Positions 40,410-48,507 of a stretch of DNA of 64,000 nt are shown piece after piece. Every line of letters begins with the position of its first letter. Position 1 is the first letter of the stretch. The notes beneath the pieces were generated by a model. That model was not told where the DNA came from, did not search any database, and saw only the letters and a program-made list of their open reading frames with translations. Location of the stretch: assembly GCA_963725645.1 (NCBI GenBank), contig CAVRZD010000006.1:1612001-1676000 (forward strand). The letters are read 5' to 3'. The position numbers and the translations under genes were made by a program. The stretch is from JALYZC01 sp963725645. Lineage in GTDB: Bacteria > Actinomycetota > Thermoleophilia > Solirubrobacterales > Solirubrobacteraceae.

Positions 40410-41639
40410 GTGTCCGCAGCCCCCGACGACCCGTTCGAGCGACTGCGCGCCCAGCCGCGCGCCGGGCGCCTCATCGAGGCGCTCGCGGGTGTCGAGGGCG
40501 CCCACCTCGTCGGCGGCGCCGTGCGCGACGTCCTGCTCGGCGGCGAGCCCGTCAACCTCGACGTGGTTGTCGAGGGCGACGCGGCGGCGGCGGCGCGCAT
40601 GGCGGCAGACCGTCTCGGCGGCCGCGTGCGCGAGCACGAACGCTTCGGCACCGCTCTCGTCGAGGCGGACGACCTGACCGTCGACGTCGCGCGGGCGCGC
40701 CGCGAGCGCTACCCCGCGCCGGGTGCCCTGCCCGAGGTCGAGCCGGCGTCGCTGGAGGAGGACCTCCTGCGGCGGGACTTCACCGTCAACGCCCTCGCGA
40801 TCGCGCTCGGCCCGCCCGCGGCGGGCACGCTCCGCGCCGCGCCGGGCGCACGCGAGGACCTCGACGCCCGGCTGCTGCGCGTGTTCCACGACCGCTCGTT
40901 CGTGGACGACCCGACCCGGCTGCTGCGACTCGTGCGCTACGCGACCCGCCTGCGCTTCGCCATCGAGCGCGGGACGGAGGCGCTCGCGCGCGCCGCGATC
41001 TCCGGAGGAGCGCCGGCCACGGTGTCCGGCGGCCGGATCGGCGACGAGCTGCGCCTCCTGCTGGGCGAGCCCGACCCCAACGCCGCCCTGGCCCTGGCGA
41101 GCGACCTCGGGCTCGACCGCGCGCTGCACCCGGCGTTCGCGCCCGACGCGGCGGTCGCCGCCCGCGCGCGCTCGGTCCTGCCGCCCGACGGCCGGGGTGA
41201 CCTGGTGGTCCTGGCCGCCGGCTGCCGCGCATTCGAGCCCGAGCGCCTGACCGCGTGGCTGGATGAGCTCGAATTCCCCGCCGCCGAGCGGGACGTGGTC
41301 GCCGCCGCGGCGCTCGACGCCGAGCCGCTGGGCCGGGGGCTGGCCGCGGCGAGCGGCCCGTCGGAGATCGCCGGCGCCGCGCGGGGGAACGCGCCCGAGG
41401 CGGTGGCGCTCGCGTCCGCGCTGGTGCCCGAGGCGGTTCCGGCGGCCGCGCGCTGGCTGGACGAGCTGCGCCACGTCACGCTCGAGATCGATGGCGAGGA
41501 CCTGCTCGCCGCGGGCGTCCCCGAGGGTCCAGAGGTCGGCCGCGCGCTGGCCGCCGCGCTGGCCCGCAAGCTCGATGGCGAGGCCGCCGGACGCGAGGCG
41601 GAGCTGGCCGCCGCGCTCGCGGCGATCGGGCGCCAATAA
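40410..41639 (+). CDS. CCA-adding/poly(A) polymerase-family nucleotidyltransferase
   Basis: The 409-residue protein has the class II nucleotidyltransferase head: HLVGGAVRDVLLGG (residues 32-45) and, where the family has a metal-binding DxD, N49-L-D51 in PVNLDVVVEGD. Next come the RRDFTVNALAIALG and DPTRLLRLVRYATRL motifs of the neck and body domains. The C-terminal HD domain is absent and the C-terminal half is Ala-rich helical. It should act on tRNA 3' ends, but the Asn in place of the first metal-ligand Asp makes catalysis uncertain. GTG start, predicted leaderless. Confidence 0.85.
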   Translation: MSAAPDDPFERLRAQPRAGRLIEALAGVEGAHLVGGAVRDVLLGGEPVNLDVVVEGDAAAAARMAADRLGGRVREHERFGTALVEADDLTVDVARARRERYPAPGALPEVEPASLEEDLLRRDFTVNALAIALGPPAAGTLRAAPGAREDLDARLLRVFHDRSFVDDPTRLLRLVRYATRLRFAIERGTEALARAAISGGAPATVSGGRIGDELRLLLGEPDPNAALALASDLGLDRALHPAFAPDAAVAARARSVLPPDGRGDLVVLAAGCRAFEPERLTAWLDELEFPAAERDVVAAAALDAEPLGRGLAAASGPSEIAGAARGNAPEAVALASALVPEAVPAAARWLDELRHVTLEIDGEDLLAAGVPEGPEVGRALAAALARKLDGEAAGREAELAAALAAIGRQ

Positions 41640-41652
41640 CATCCCGGGCGAC

Positions 41653-42666
41653 GTGTCCGAGGATGCCAACGCGCTGCGCTGGGACGGGAGCCCCGGCAAC
41701 TACGAGGTCTACTACCTCTCGTTCACCGATCCCGCGAGCGGCGTCGGCCTGTGGATCCGCTACACGATGGTCGCGCCGCTCGCCGATACCGGCGAGCCCG
41801 CGACCTGCTCGCTGTGGCTGATGGCGATGGACCCCGCCGGCGGCGAGCACGGCCTGCTCGGGCGCAAGCAATCGTGGCCGGCCGCGGAGATGCACGCCGG
41901 CGACGACCCGTTCGAGCTGCGGATCGCGGAGTCAGTCCTGACCGATCGCGGCATGACGGGAGGCTTCGACGACGTGCGCTGGGACCTGCACTGGGAGCCG
42001 ACGCCGAAGCCCTACGAGCACGTTCACCCGGTGCTCCAGCGCGCACGGGTCGCCAAGACGGTCCTCGTGCTCCCGCACGCCGACCTCGAGATCTCGGGAA
42101 CGGTGTCCATCCCGGGCCACGACCTCGCGGTCGCCGGCGCGCGCGGCGGGCAGGCGCACATCTGGGGCTCCAAGCACGCCAACCGCTGGGCGTGGGTCCA
42201 CTGCAACGACTTCTGCAGCCTCGAGGGTGAGCCGCGCGAGGGCGACTTCATCGACGGCGTATCGGTGTTCGTGCCGCGGTTCGGGCGGGAGATCGGCCCC
42301 AGCACGCCGGTCGTCGGGCGCTTCGGCGGGCGGGACTTCAGCTCCACCGGCCCGCTGCAGGTCACCCGCAACCCGAGCCACTTCGCGTTGACCTCGTGGC
42401 AGCTCGAGGCGCGCGACGGATCGCGCAAGGTGGTGGCCACCGTCGATGCGCCCCGCGAGACCCTCGTGGGCGTCACCTACCACGACCCCGACGGGGAGCT
42501 CGCGTACTGCTACAACAGCGAGATCGCGTCGTCGCGCGTGCAGGTATGGGACCGCGAGCGCGGGAGCGGCTGGCGGCTGACCGATTCGCTCGTCGCGCCC
42601 GGCCGCACGCACTTCGAGTACGCCCAGCGCGAGGCCCTCGCCGACCTCCCGCTGCTCGTGAAGTGA
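41653..42666 (+). CDS. Lipocalin-like (AttH/tocopherol-cyclase-like) protein
   Basis: The 337-residue protein is rich in Trp and beta-strand patterns. WGSKHANRWAWVHCNDF in the middle resembles the substrate-pocket motif of tocopherol cyclase and AttH/CrtC-type two-barrel lipocalin proteins that act on isoprenoids or other hydrophobic ligands. I cannot assign a reaction. No signal peptide is seen. The GTG start at 41653 is 13 nt after the upstream stop with no strong SD. Its stop overlaps the GTG of pgeF (GTGA), so it is part of that operon. Confidence 0.6.
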   Translation: MSEDANALRWDGSPGNYEVYYLSFTDPASGVGLWIRYTMVAPLADTGEPATCSLWLMAMDPAGGEHGLLGRKQSWPAAEMHAGDDPFELRIAESVLTDRGMTGGFDDVRWDLHWEPTPKPYEHVHPVLQRARVAKTVLVLPHADLEISGTVSIPGHDLAVAGARGGQAHIWGSKHANRWAWVHCNDFCSLEGEPREGDFIDGVSVFVPRFGREIGPSTPVVGRFGGRDFSSTGPLQVTRNPSHFALTSWQLEARDGSRKVVATVDAPRETLVGVTYHDPDGELAYCYNSEIASSRVQVWDRERGSGWRLTDSLVAPGRTHFEYAQREALADLPLLVK

Positions 42667-43412
42667 ACCTGCCCGCGCCGTTCCGGCACGAGGGCGAGCA
42701 CCTCGCGATCGACCTCCCGGGCGGGCGCGCGCTGTTCACCACGCGCCGCGGCGGGGTGTCGAGGGGCCCGTACACCAGCCTCAACCTCGGCGCCTTCACC
42801 GGCGACGACCCCGCCGACGTCGGGGCCAACCGCGAGCGCCTCGCGGAGCTGGCCGGCGTCCCGCGCGAACGCTTCGCCCAGGGCCGGCAGGTGCACGAGG
42901 CGACGGTCCGCCGCCGCACCGAGCCGCCCGACCCGGCCGAGCGCCCACCGGCGCCGGCCGACGGCCAGGCGACCGACCGGGCCGGCATCGCGCCGGTCGT
43001 CCTGGTCGCCGACTGCGTTCCCCTGGCCCTGGTGGCACCGGGCGCGGTGGCCATGCTGCACTGCGGCTGGCGCGGCCTCGCCGCCGGCATCGTCGCCGAG
43101 GGGGCGGCGGCGCTGCGCGAGCTCGGCGCGGGCGAGGGCATCACGGCGGCCATCGGGCCCGGCGCCGGGCGCTGCTGCTACGAGGTCGGGGAGGAGGTGC
43201 ACGCCGCGTTCGCCGACCTCGGACCCGACGTGCGCGACGGCCGGCGTCTCGACCTCAAGCTCGTGGTGCGGCGCCGGCTCGCGGCCGCGGGCATCGTCGA
43301 GGCCTACGACGTCGACCTCTGCACGATGTGCTCGGACCCGGCGCTGTTCTTCTCCCACCGGCGCGACGGCGGCGTGACCGGCCGCCAGGCGGGGGTGGCG
43401 TGGCGGAGCTGA
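42663..43412 (+). CDS. pgeF: Peptidoglycan editing factor / YfiH-LACC1 family
   Basis: The 249-residue protein is of the YfiH family, whose members hydrolyse misincorporated muropeptide residues or act on purine nucleosides. It has FTTRRGGVSRGPYTSLNLG, VADCVPLALVAPGAVAMLHCGWRGLAAGI with the conserved Cys/His zinc ligands, IGPGAGRCCYEVGEEV, and a C-terminal CTMCSDPALFFSHRRDG. Its place before yggS and sepF is the standard actinobacterial order after ftsZ (not in the window). GTG start overlapping the upstream stop. Confidence 0.9.
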   Translation: MNLPAPFRHEGEHLAIDLPGGRALFTTRRGGVSRGPYTSLNLGAFTGDDPADVGANRERLAELAGVPRERFAQGRQVHEATVRRRTEPPDPAERPPAPADGQATDRAGIAPVVLVADCVPLALVAPGAVAMLHCGWRGLAAGIVAEGAAALRELGAGEGITAAIGPGAGRCCYEVGEEVHAAFADLGPDVRDGRRLDLKLVVRRRLAAAGIVEAYDVDLCTMCSDPALFFSHRRDGGVTGRQAGVAWRS

Positions 43413-44083
43413 TCAGAGGCCTGGATCCGGCGCGCGTGCGGGCGAACCTCGAGGCGGTGCGCGGCGAGATCGCCGCGGCGGCGGACCGCGCGGGGCGCGA
43501 CCCGTCCGGCGTCGAGGTCTGCGCCGCGACGAAGTACGTCCCCGTCGACGAGCTCGGCGCGCTGGCCGCGGCCGGCATCGCCCTCGTGGGCGAGAACCGC
43601 GCCCAGGACCTCGAGGCCAAGGTCGCGGCCCACGGCGACCGCTTCGCCTGGGACTTCATCGGCCAGCTCCAGAGCCGGAAGGTCAAGCAGATCGTGCGAC
43701 ACGTGCGCGTGATCCACTCGGTGGCGTCCGAGTCGGCGCTGGGCCAGCTCGAGCGCCACGCCGGCGCCGCCCGGCCCGGGCTCGAGGTGCTCGTCGAGGT
43801 CAACGTCTCCGGCGAGGAGGGTAAGGCCGGCGTCGCACCCGCGGCGCTCGAGCGCTACCTCGCGCGCGCCCCCGTCGGCGGCGTCGTGCCGATCACCGGC
43901 CTGATGACGATGCCGCCGCTGGCCGACGACCCGGAGGCGAGCCGCCCGTACTTCGCCCGGCTGCGGGAGCTGGCCGAGGGCCATGGCCTCCCGCGGGTGT
44001 CGATGGGGACCACGCAGGACTACGCCGTCGCCGTCGAGGAGGGGGCCACGATCGTGCGTATCGGCACAAGATTGTACGGCTGA
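43400..44083 (+). CDS. YggS-family PLP homeostasis protein
   Basis: The 227-residue single-domain TIM-barrel protein binds PLP without known enzymatic activity and affects vitamin B6 and amino-acid balance. Key parts are VCAATKYVP (PLP lysine), LVGENRAQDLEAKVAAHG, WDFIGQLQSRKVKQIV, and GLMTMPPLADDPEASRPYFARL with SMGTTQDYAVAVEEGATIVRIG at the phosphate site. The GTG at 43400 lies 13 nt inside pgeF. A 96-nt gap then leads to sepF. Confidence 0.94.
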   Translation: MAELIRGLDPARVRANLEAVRGEIAAAADRAGRDPSGVEVCAATKYVPVDELGALAAAGIALVGENRAQDLEAKVAAHGDRFAWDFIGQLQSRKVKQIVRHVRVIHSVASESALGQLERHAGAARPGLEVLVEVNVSGEEGKAGVAPAALERYLARAPVGGVVPITGLMTMPPLADDPEASRPYFARLRELAEGHGLPRVSMGTTQDYAVAVEEGATIVRIGTRLYG

Positions 44084-44179
44084 GACGTTGCGGCGTTTGG
44101 CCCGCGCGCTCGCAACCCGCATAATGTCGGGTCAGCGCAGGGAATCCGTATCCTCGCGCGAACCCTCTTCTCGAACGCA

Positions 44180-44724
44180 ATGGCCTTCCGCGACACCTGG
44201 CACCGCGCGCTCGTCTACTTCGGCCTCGCCGAGGACCACGAGTACTACGAGGACGAGGCGGCGCCGGCCGCGGAGCCCGAGGAGCAGATCGGCGAGCGCT
44301 ACCGCGAGCGCCCGAACGTGCGCCGTCTCTCGCAGCGTCGCCGCCGCGACGAGATCGACGACATCTTCGCCGACGACGCCGGCGAGGAGCGCAGCACGAC
44401 GGTGCTCCGCTCGGTGCCCGGCGGCCGCAACGGCGGCGCGGCGGCGACGTGCGCGTGCACCTCGTCGTGCCCAAGAGCTTCAACGACGCCCAGGACGTGG
44501 CCGACAAGTTCAAGGACTCGATCCCGGTCATCCTGAACCTGCAGGGCTCCGACACCGACCTCTCGAAGCGCCTGATCGACTTCTCCAGCGGGCTCACCTA
44601 CGCGCTCGACGGCGGCATGCAGCGGATCGCCGACAAGGTCTTCCTGCTCACGCCGCGCAACGTCGAGGTCTCCGCCGAGGAGCGCGCGCGGCTGATCGAG
44701 AAGGGCTTCTTCAACCAGAGCTGA
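44180..44724 (+). pseudogene. sepF: Cell division protein SepF, reading frame interrupted
   Basis: SepF tethers FtsZ rings to the membrane and is essential in many actinobacteria. The N-terminal part (MAFRDTWHRALVYFGLAEDHEYYE, an amphipathic membrane-binding start, then an acidic/basic linker) reads from ATG 44180. The C-terminal SepF fold (VHLVVPKSFNDAQDVADKF; VILNLQGSDTDLSKRLIDFSSGLTYALDGGMQRI) is one base out of frame from about 44430-44448. Adding one base in the GGCGGCGCGGCGGCG run restores a normal-length gene. A GTG at 44449 could start the C-terminal domain alone. Given essentiality, an assembly error is the simplest explanation. Confidence 0.85.
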
Positions 44725-44767
44725 CGGCCGGGCCGCCGAGGCCACGGCTCGCGCGGGCCGCGCGGGA

Positions 44768-44773
44768 TAGCCT
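44768..44773 (+). promoter_or_regulatory. -10 hexamer TAGCCT of proC, leaderless type
   Basis: TAGCCT ends exactly 7 nt before the proC ATG at 44781, with no SD. Confidence 0.45.
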
Positions 44774-44780
44774 TCCGCGG

Positions 44781-45539
44781 ATGGCCGTGGGGCTCGTCGG
44801 ATCGGGGAACATCGCGCGCGCGCTGGCGCGGGGGTGGGGCGACCCCGTGCTCGCCACCGACGCCGGCTCGGGTCGCGCGGCGAAGCTCGTGGCCGAGCTC
44901 GGCGGCCAGGCGGTCGCCGGCAACGCCGAGCTGGCCGAGCGCGCCGACATCGTCGTGCTGTGCCACAAGCCCGCCCAGCTCGAGCAGGTGGCGCGGGAGG
45001 TCGCGGGTCGCGCGCGCGTCGTGGCCTCGGTCCTCGCCGGCGTGACGGTGGCCGAGCTGCGCGCGGCCTACGGCGACACGCCGGTGTTCCGGCTCATGCC
45101 CAACACGCCGGTGGAGGTGCGCCAGGGCGTGACCGTGATCGCCCGCGACCCCGACGCCGACCCCGCCCTGCTGGCCGAGGTCGTGGACCTGTTCGAGCGC
45201 CTCGGGGCCGTCTTCCCCGTTGCCGAGGAGGAGATGGACGTGGCGATGGCGCTGATGGGCTGCGCGCCCGCCTACCTCGCGCTCGTCGCCCAGGCGCAGG
45301 TCGACGCGGCGACCGCGCGCGGGATGGACGCCGACACCGCCGCGCGCCTCGTCGTCGAGGCGATGGGGGGCACGGCAGCGCTGTTGCGCGCCCGCGACCA
45401 CGACGCCGCCGCGGTGCGGCGCGAGGTCGCCTCACCGGGGGGGTACACCGAGCGCGGTCTGCGCGCGCTGGAGGAGGCGGGCGTGCCCGAGGCGCTGCAC
45501 ACCGCCATGGACGTGGTCACGGGGCCGCGTCGCGCATGA
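44781..45539 (+). CDS. proC: Pyrroline-5-carboxylate reductase
   Basis: ProC reduces pyrroline-5-carboxylate to proline with NAD(P)H. The 252-residue protein starts with the nucleotide motif VGLVGSGNIARALARG, has VVLCHKPAQLEQV and VFRLMPNTPVEVRQGVTV in the Rossmann part, and the C-terminal dimerisation/catalytic helices MGCAPAYLALVAQA and REVASPGGYTERGLRALEEAG. Here it sits in the division gene cluster, a common actinobacterial arrangement. yggT overlaps its stop (ATGA). Confidence 0.94.
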   Translation: MAVGLVGSGNIARALARGWGDPVLATDAGSGRAAKLVAELGGQAVAGNAELAERADIVVLCHKPAQLEQVAREVAGRARVVASVLAGVTVAELRAAYGDTPVFRLMPNTPVEVRQGVTVIARDPDADPALLAEVVDLFERLGAVFPVAEEEMDVAMALMGCAPAYLALVAQAQVDAATARGMDADTAARLVVEAMGGTAALLRARDHDAAAVRREVASPGGYTERGLRALEEAGVPEALHTAMDVVTGPRRA

Positions 45540-45841
45540 CGGTCCTCGCCGCCATCGACCGCACGGACATCGCCCAGTACCTGGCGGCGCTCGTCACCGT
45601 CTACTCGCTGATCATCTTCGCCTACGTGCTGCTGTCGCTGGTCTTCTCGTTCGGCGTGCGCGTGCCCTACTCGCGCTGGTCCGACGCGGTGCTGGGGTTC
45701 CTGCGCGACGTCTGCGAGCCCTACCTGCGGCTGTTCCGGCGCTTCATCCCGATGATCGGCCCGCTGGACATCAGCCCGATCGTCGCCCTGCTGGTGCTCC
45801 AGATCGTGGGGAACTTCGTCGTCAACGCCGTCCACGGGTAG
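45536..45841 (+). CDS. YggT-family membrane protein
   Basis: The 101-residue protein has two membrane helices (about 17-40 and 77-98) flanking a short loop with PYLRLFRRFIPMIGPLDISPIVALLVLQIV, the hallmark of YggT. These proteins cluster with sepF and division genes and are linked to envelope or septum functions whose mechanism is unclear. ATGA overlap with proC; lspA follows after 4 nt. Confidence 0.9.
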   Translation: MTVLAAIDRTDIAQYLAALVTVYSLIIFAYVLLSLVFSFGVRVPYSRWSDAVLGFLRDVCEPYLRLFRRFIPMIGPLDISPIVALLVLQIVGNFVVNAVHG

Positions 45842-45845
45842 GGCG

Positions 45846-46325
45846 ATGGATGCGTCGGTGGGGCGCGCCTGGTACCGCGTCGCGCTCGTCACGGCGATCG
45901 TGCTCGCGCTCGACCAGGCCACCAAGGCGCTCGTGCGCAGCTCGATCGAGGCCGGTTCGCGGCACAAGTTCCTGCCGGCGGTCGACCTCGTCAACGTCCG
46001 CAACCGCGGGATCGCGTTCGGGCTGTTCACCGAGAACGCGACCCTGCTCACCGCGCTCACCCTGGCCGCGCTGGCGCTGCTGCTGTTCTACTTCGCCCGG
46101 CACACGGAGCGGCCGCTCGCGTGGCTGCCGACCGGCCTGCTCCTCGGCGGCGCGCTGGGCAACATGTTCGACCGCCTCCACCGCGGGGCCGTCACCGACT
46201 TCATCGACGTGCCGCTGTGGCCGTCCTTCAACGTCGCCGACATGGCGATCACGTTCGGCGTGCTGTCGCTGCTGTACGTGATCGAGCAGAGCCCGCCTCG
46301 AGCGCCGCGGCATGCGGGTCCTTGA
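45846..46325 (+). CDS. lspA: Lipoprotein signal peptidase
   Basis: LspA removes signal peptides from prolipoproteins at the inner membrane. The 159-residue protein has four membrane helices, an early DQATKALVR, and the two catalytic Asp residues in GNMFDRLHRGAVTDFID and SFNVADMAIT. The NVRNRGIAFGLF segment is typical. Its end overlaps the start of the downstream pseudouridine synthase by 14 nt. Confidence 0.95.
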   Translation: MDASVGRAWYRVALVTAIVLALDQATKALVRSSIEAGSRHKFLPAVDLVNVRNRGIAFGLFTENATLLTALTLAALALLLFYFARHTERPLAWLPTGLLLGGALGNMFDRLHRGAVTDFIDVPLWPSFNVADMAITFGVLSLLYVIEQSPPRAPRHAGP

Positions 46326-47241
46326 CGTCCCCGCCTCGGCGGCCGGCGAGCGCCTCGACCGCTTCCTGGCCGGGCCACTCGGCTCCCGCGCGCACGCGCA
46401 GCGGCTGATCGACGCCGCGCAGGTGCTGGTCGACGGCACCGCGCAGCCCAAGCGCCATCTCCTCGCCGGCGGGGAGCGCGTCGAGGTGGACGAGGCCGAC
46501 CCCCGGCCGGCGCCCGAGCGCGGCGAGGCGCCGTTCACCGTGGCCTACGAGGACGAGCACCTGCTCGTGGTCGACAAGCCGGCCGGCGTCGTGGTGCACC
46601 CCGCGCGGGGTCACCGGACCGGCACGCTCGCGCAGGCGCTCGCGGGCCTGGCCTCCGGTGGACCCGACCCATGGCGGGCGGGGATCGTCCACCGCCTCGA
46701 CCGGGACACGTCGGGGCTGCTGGTGGTGGCGCGCTCCGACGAGGTCCATCGCAGGCTGAAGGCGGCGCTGTCGTCGCGGCGGATCCAGCGCGAGTACCTC
46801 GCGCTCGTCGACGGCCGCCCGCCCGCGCGCACCGGCACGATCGACGCCCCGATCGGGCGCGATCGCCGCCACCCCGAGCGCGTGTCGACGGACACCGACG
46901 CCCCGCGCGAGGCGACGACCGACTTCGCGGTCGAGCGCGCGCTGCCGCACAGCTCGCTCCTGCGGGTTCGCCTGCGCACCGGGCGCACTCATCAGATCCG
47001 CGTCCACCTCGAGGCGATCGGCCACCCCGTGGTCGGCGACGCGGTGTACGCGGGCCGCTCTCCCGGCGACACCTACGGGCTCGAGCGCCAGTTCCTGCAC
47101 GCGGAGCGCCTCGCGTTCGACCACCCGGTGACGGGCGCCCGCGTGGACGTGCACTCGCCGCTGCCCGCGGACCTCGTGGCGGCACTCGCGCAGGCCGAGC
47201 GGCGAGGCGGTTCATCCACGGCCACCCCGCGCTCGGGCTGA
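46312..47241 (+). CDS. rluD: RluA/RluD-family pseudouridine synthase
   Basis: The 309-residue enzyme modifies uridines in 23S rRNA (RluD-type helix 69 sites are likely). It has an N-terminal S4 RNA-binding domain (about 12-70), and the catalytic domain with the nucleophilic Asp in GIVHRLDRDTSGLLVVAR. It also has PAGVVVHPARGH and GRTHQIRVHLEAIGHPVVGD. The order lspA-rluD is widely conserved. Exact target within the RluA/C/D group is inferred from length and context. Confidence 0.92.
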   Translation: MRVLDVPASAAGERLDRFLAGPLGSRAHAQRLIDAAQVLVDGTAQPKRHLLAGGERVEVDEADPRPAPERGEAPFTVAYEDEHLLVVDKPAGVVVHPARGHRTGTLAQALAGLASGGPDPWRAGIVHRLDRDTSGLLVVARSDEVHRRLKAALSSRRIQREYLALVDGRPPARTGTIDAPIGRDRRHPERVSTDTDAPREATTDFAVERALPHSSLLRVRLRTGRTHQIRVHLEAIGHPVVGDAVYAGRSPGDTYGLERQFLHAERLAFDHPVTGARVDVHSPLPADLVAALAQAERRGGSSTATPRSG

Positions 47242-47350
47242 AGGGAAGCGGACCGGTCCACCGGAGGTAGGGGAAGGGAGGGCCGGCCCGCGACGCGCCG
47301 GAACCCCGGAGGTAGGGGAAGGGGGTACCGGCCCGCACCCCCAGGAACGC
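47240..47350 (+). repeat. Two 45-bp tandem imperfect repeats upstream of rpsB
   Basis: Copies at 47261-47305 and 47306-47350 share an identical 18-nt start (CCGGAGGTAGGGGAAGGG) and an internal CCGGCCCGC; a weaker third copy may start near 47240. They lie between the rluD stop and the rpsB -10, so they are upstream promoter or 3' UTR sequence rather than rpsB leader. Confidence 0.7.
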
Positions 47351-47383
47351 GCTTCGCACCGGAAACTTGCGCGAAAAGTCGCG

Positions 47384-47389
47384 TACACT
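47384..47389 (+). promoter_or_regulatory. -10 hexamer TACACT of the rpsB operon
   Basis: TACACT would start transcription near 47396, giving a leader of about 125 nt with an AAGGGAGAA SD before the rpsB GTG. Unlike most unit-leading genes here, this one is not leaderless. Confidence 0.4.
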
Positions 47390-47520
47390 CCTTCGCCAAC
47401 CTGAACGCAACCCGGCGCGGGCCCTGGCTCGCGGCCCTGCCCGGCGCGGCGCGCAAGCGCCAGCCGGGATCGCAAAGCCTCCGCACCGGTAGCAGCACGA
47501 CAACGACAAGGGAGAAGACA

Positions 47521-48507
47521 GTGGCTTCCATTGGCATCAAGGAGCTGCTGGAGGCCGGAGTGCACTTCGGCCACCAGACGCGCCGCTGGAACCCCAAGAT
47601 GCGCCGCTTCATCCACGGCGAGCGCGAGGGGATCTACCTCATCGACCTGCTGCAGACGGCCGAGCTGGTGCAGCGGGCGCAGACGTTCGTCTCGGACATC
47701 GCCCACCGGGGCGGCACCGTGCTGTTCGTCGGCACCAAGAAGCAGGCCCGCGACGCCGTCAAGGACGCCGCCGAGGGCGCCTCCATGCCGTACGTCAACC
47801 ACCGCTGGCTGGGCGGGCTGCTGACGAACTACCAGACGATCTCCAAGCGGATCGCGCGCCTGCACGACCTCGAGCGCTTTCAGACCGATGGCCAGCTCGA
47901 CCTGCTGCCCACGCGCGAGCGCATGGCCTCGCAGGCGGACCTCGCCAAGCTGCAGGCAAATCTGGGTGGCGTGAAGGACATGCAGCGCGTCCCGGACGCC
48001 ATGTTCGTCATCGACCTCAACACCGAGGAGATCGCGGTGCGCGAGGCCAAGCGGCTCGGCATCCCGATCATCGGCCTCGTGGACACCAACTGCGACCCCG
48101 ACGGCATCGAGTACGTGATCCCGGGCAACGACGACGCCATCCGCTCCTGCGCATTGATCACCAGCGCGATCGGCGACGTGGCCGCCGCCGGCCACGCCGT
48201 GTTCCGCGCCGAGGAGGAGAAGGCGCGCGCAGAGGCGGAGGAGAAGGCGCGCCGCGAGCAGGAGGAGCGCGAGCGCCGGGAGGCCGAGGAGCAGGCCAAG
48301 CGCGAGGCCGAGGAGGCCGCCGCCGCGGCGGCGACCGCCGCCGAGGAGGGCGCCGCAGCGCCGGCCGAGGGTGCCCAGGCACCGCCCGCCGAGGCGCCGC
48401 CCGCCGAGGCGCCGCCCGCCGAGGCGCCGCCCGCCGAGCCGCCCGCGCCGCCCCAGGAGGCGCAGGCCGCCGCCCCGACCGCCGCCGACGGCGAGGAGAA
48501 GGCATGA
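47521..48507 (+). CDS. rpsB: 30S ribosomal protein S2 with long C-terminal extension
   Basis: The first 235 residues or so are canonical S2 (IKELLEAGVHFGHQTRRWNPKM, FVGTKKQARDAV, YVNHRWLGGLLTNY, PDAMFVIDLNTEEIAVREA, VDTNCDPDG). After them the protein continues for about 95 residues: a highly charged Glu/Lys/Arg helix (about 232-275, predicted single helix or coiled coil) and an Ala/Pro tail with four PPAEA/PPAEP repeats. S2 is normally about 240-300 residues. The GTG start has an AAGGGAGAA SD. tsf overlaps by 4 nt. Confidence 0.96.
   Translation: MASIGIKELLEAGVHFGHQTRRWNPKMRRFIHGEREGIYLIDLLQTAELVQRAQTFVSDIAHRGGTVLFVGTKKQARDAVKDAAEGASMPYVNHRWLGGLLTNYQTISKRIARLHDLERFQTDGQLDLLPTRERMASQADLAKLQANLGGVKDMQRVPDAMFVIDLNTEEIAVREAKRLGIPIIGLVDTNCDPDGIEYVIPGNDDAIRSCALITSAIGDVAAAGHAVFRAEEEKARAEAEEKARREQEERERREAEEQAKREAEEAAAAAATAAEEGAAAPAEGAQAPPAEAPPAEAPPAEAPPAEPPAPPQEAQAAAPTAADGEEKA
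48381..48439 (+). repeat. 15-bp tandem repeat inside rpsB
   Basis: About four copies of a unit close to CCGCCCGCCGAGGCG encode successive PPAEA repeats in the S2 tail. Such repeats are prone to length change between strains. Confidence 0.85.
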
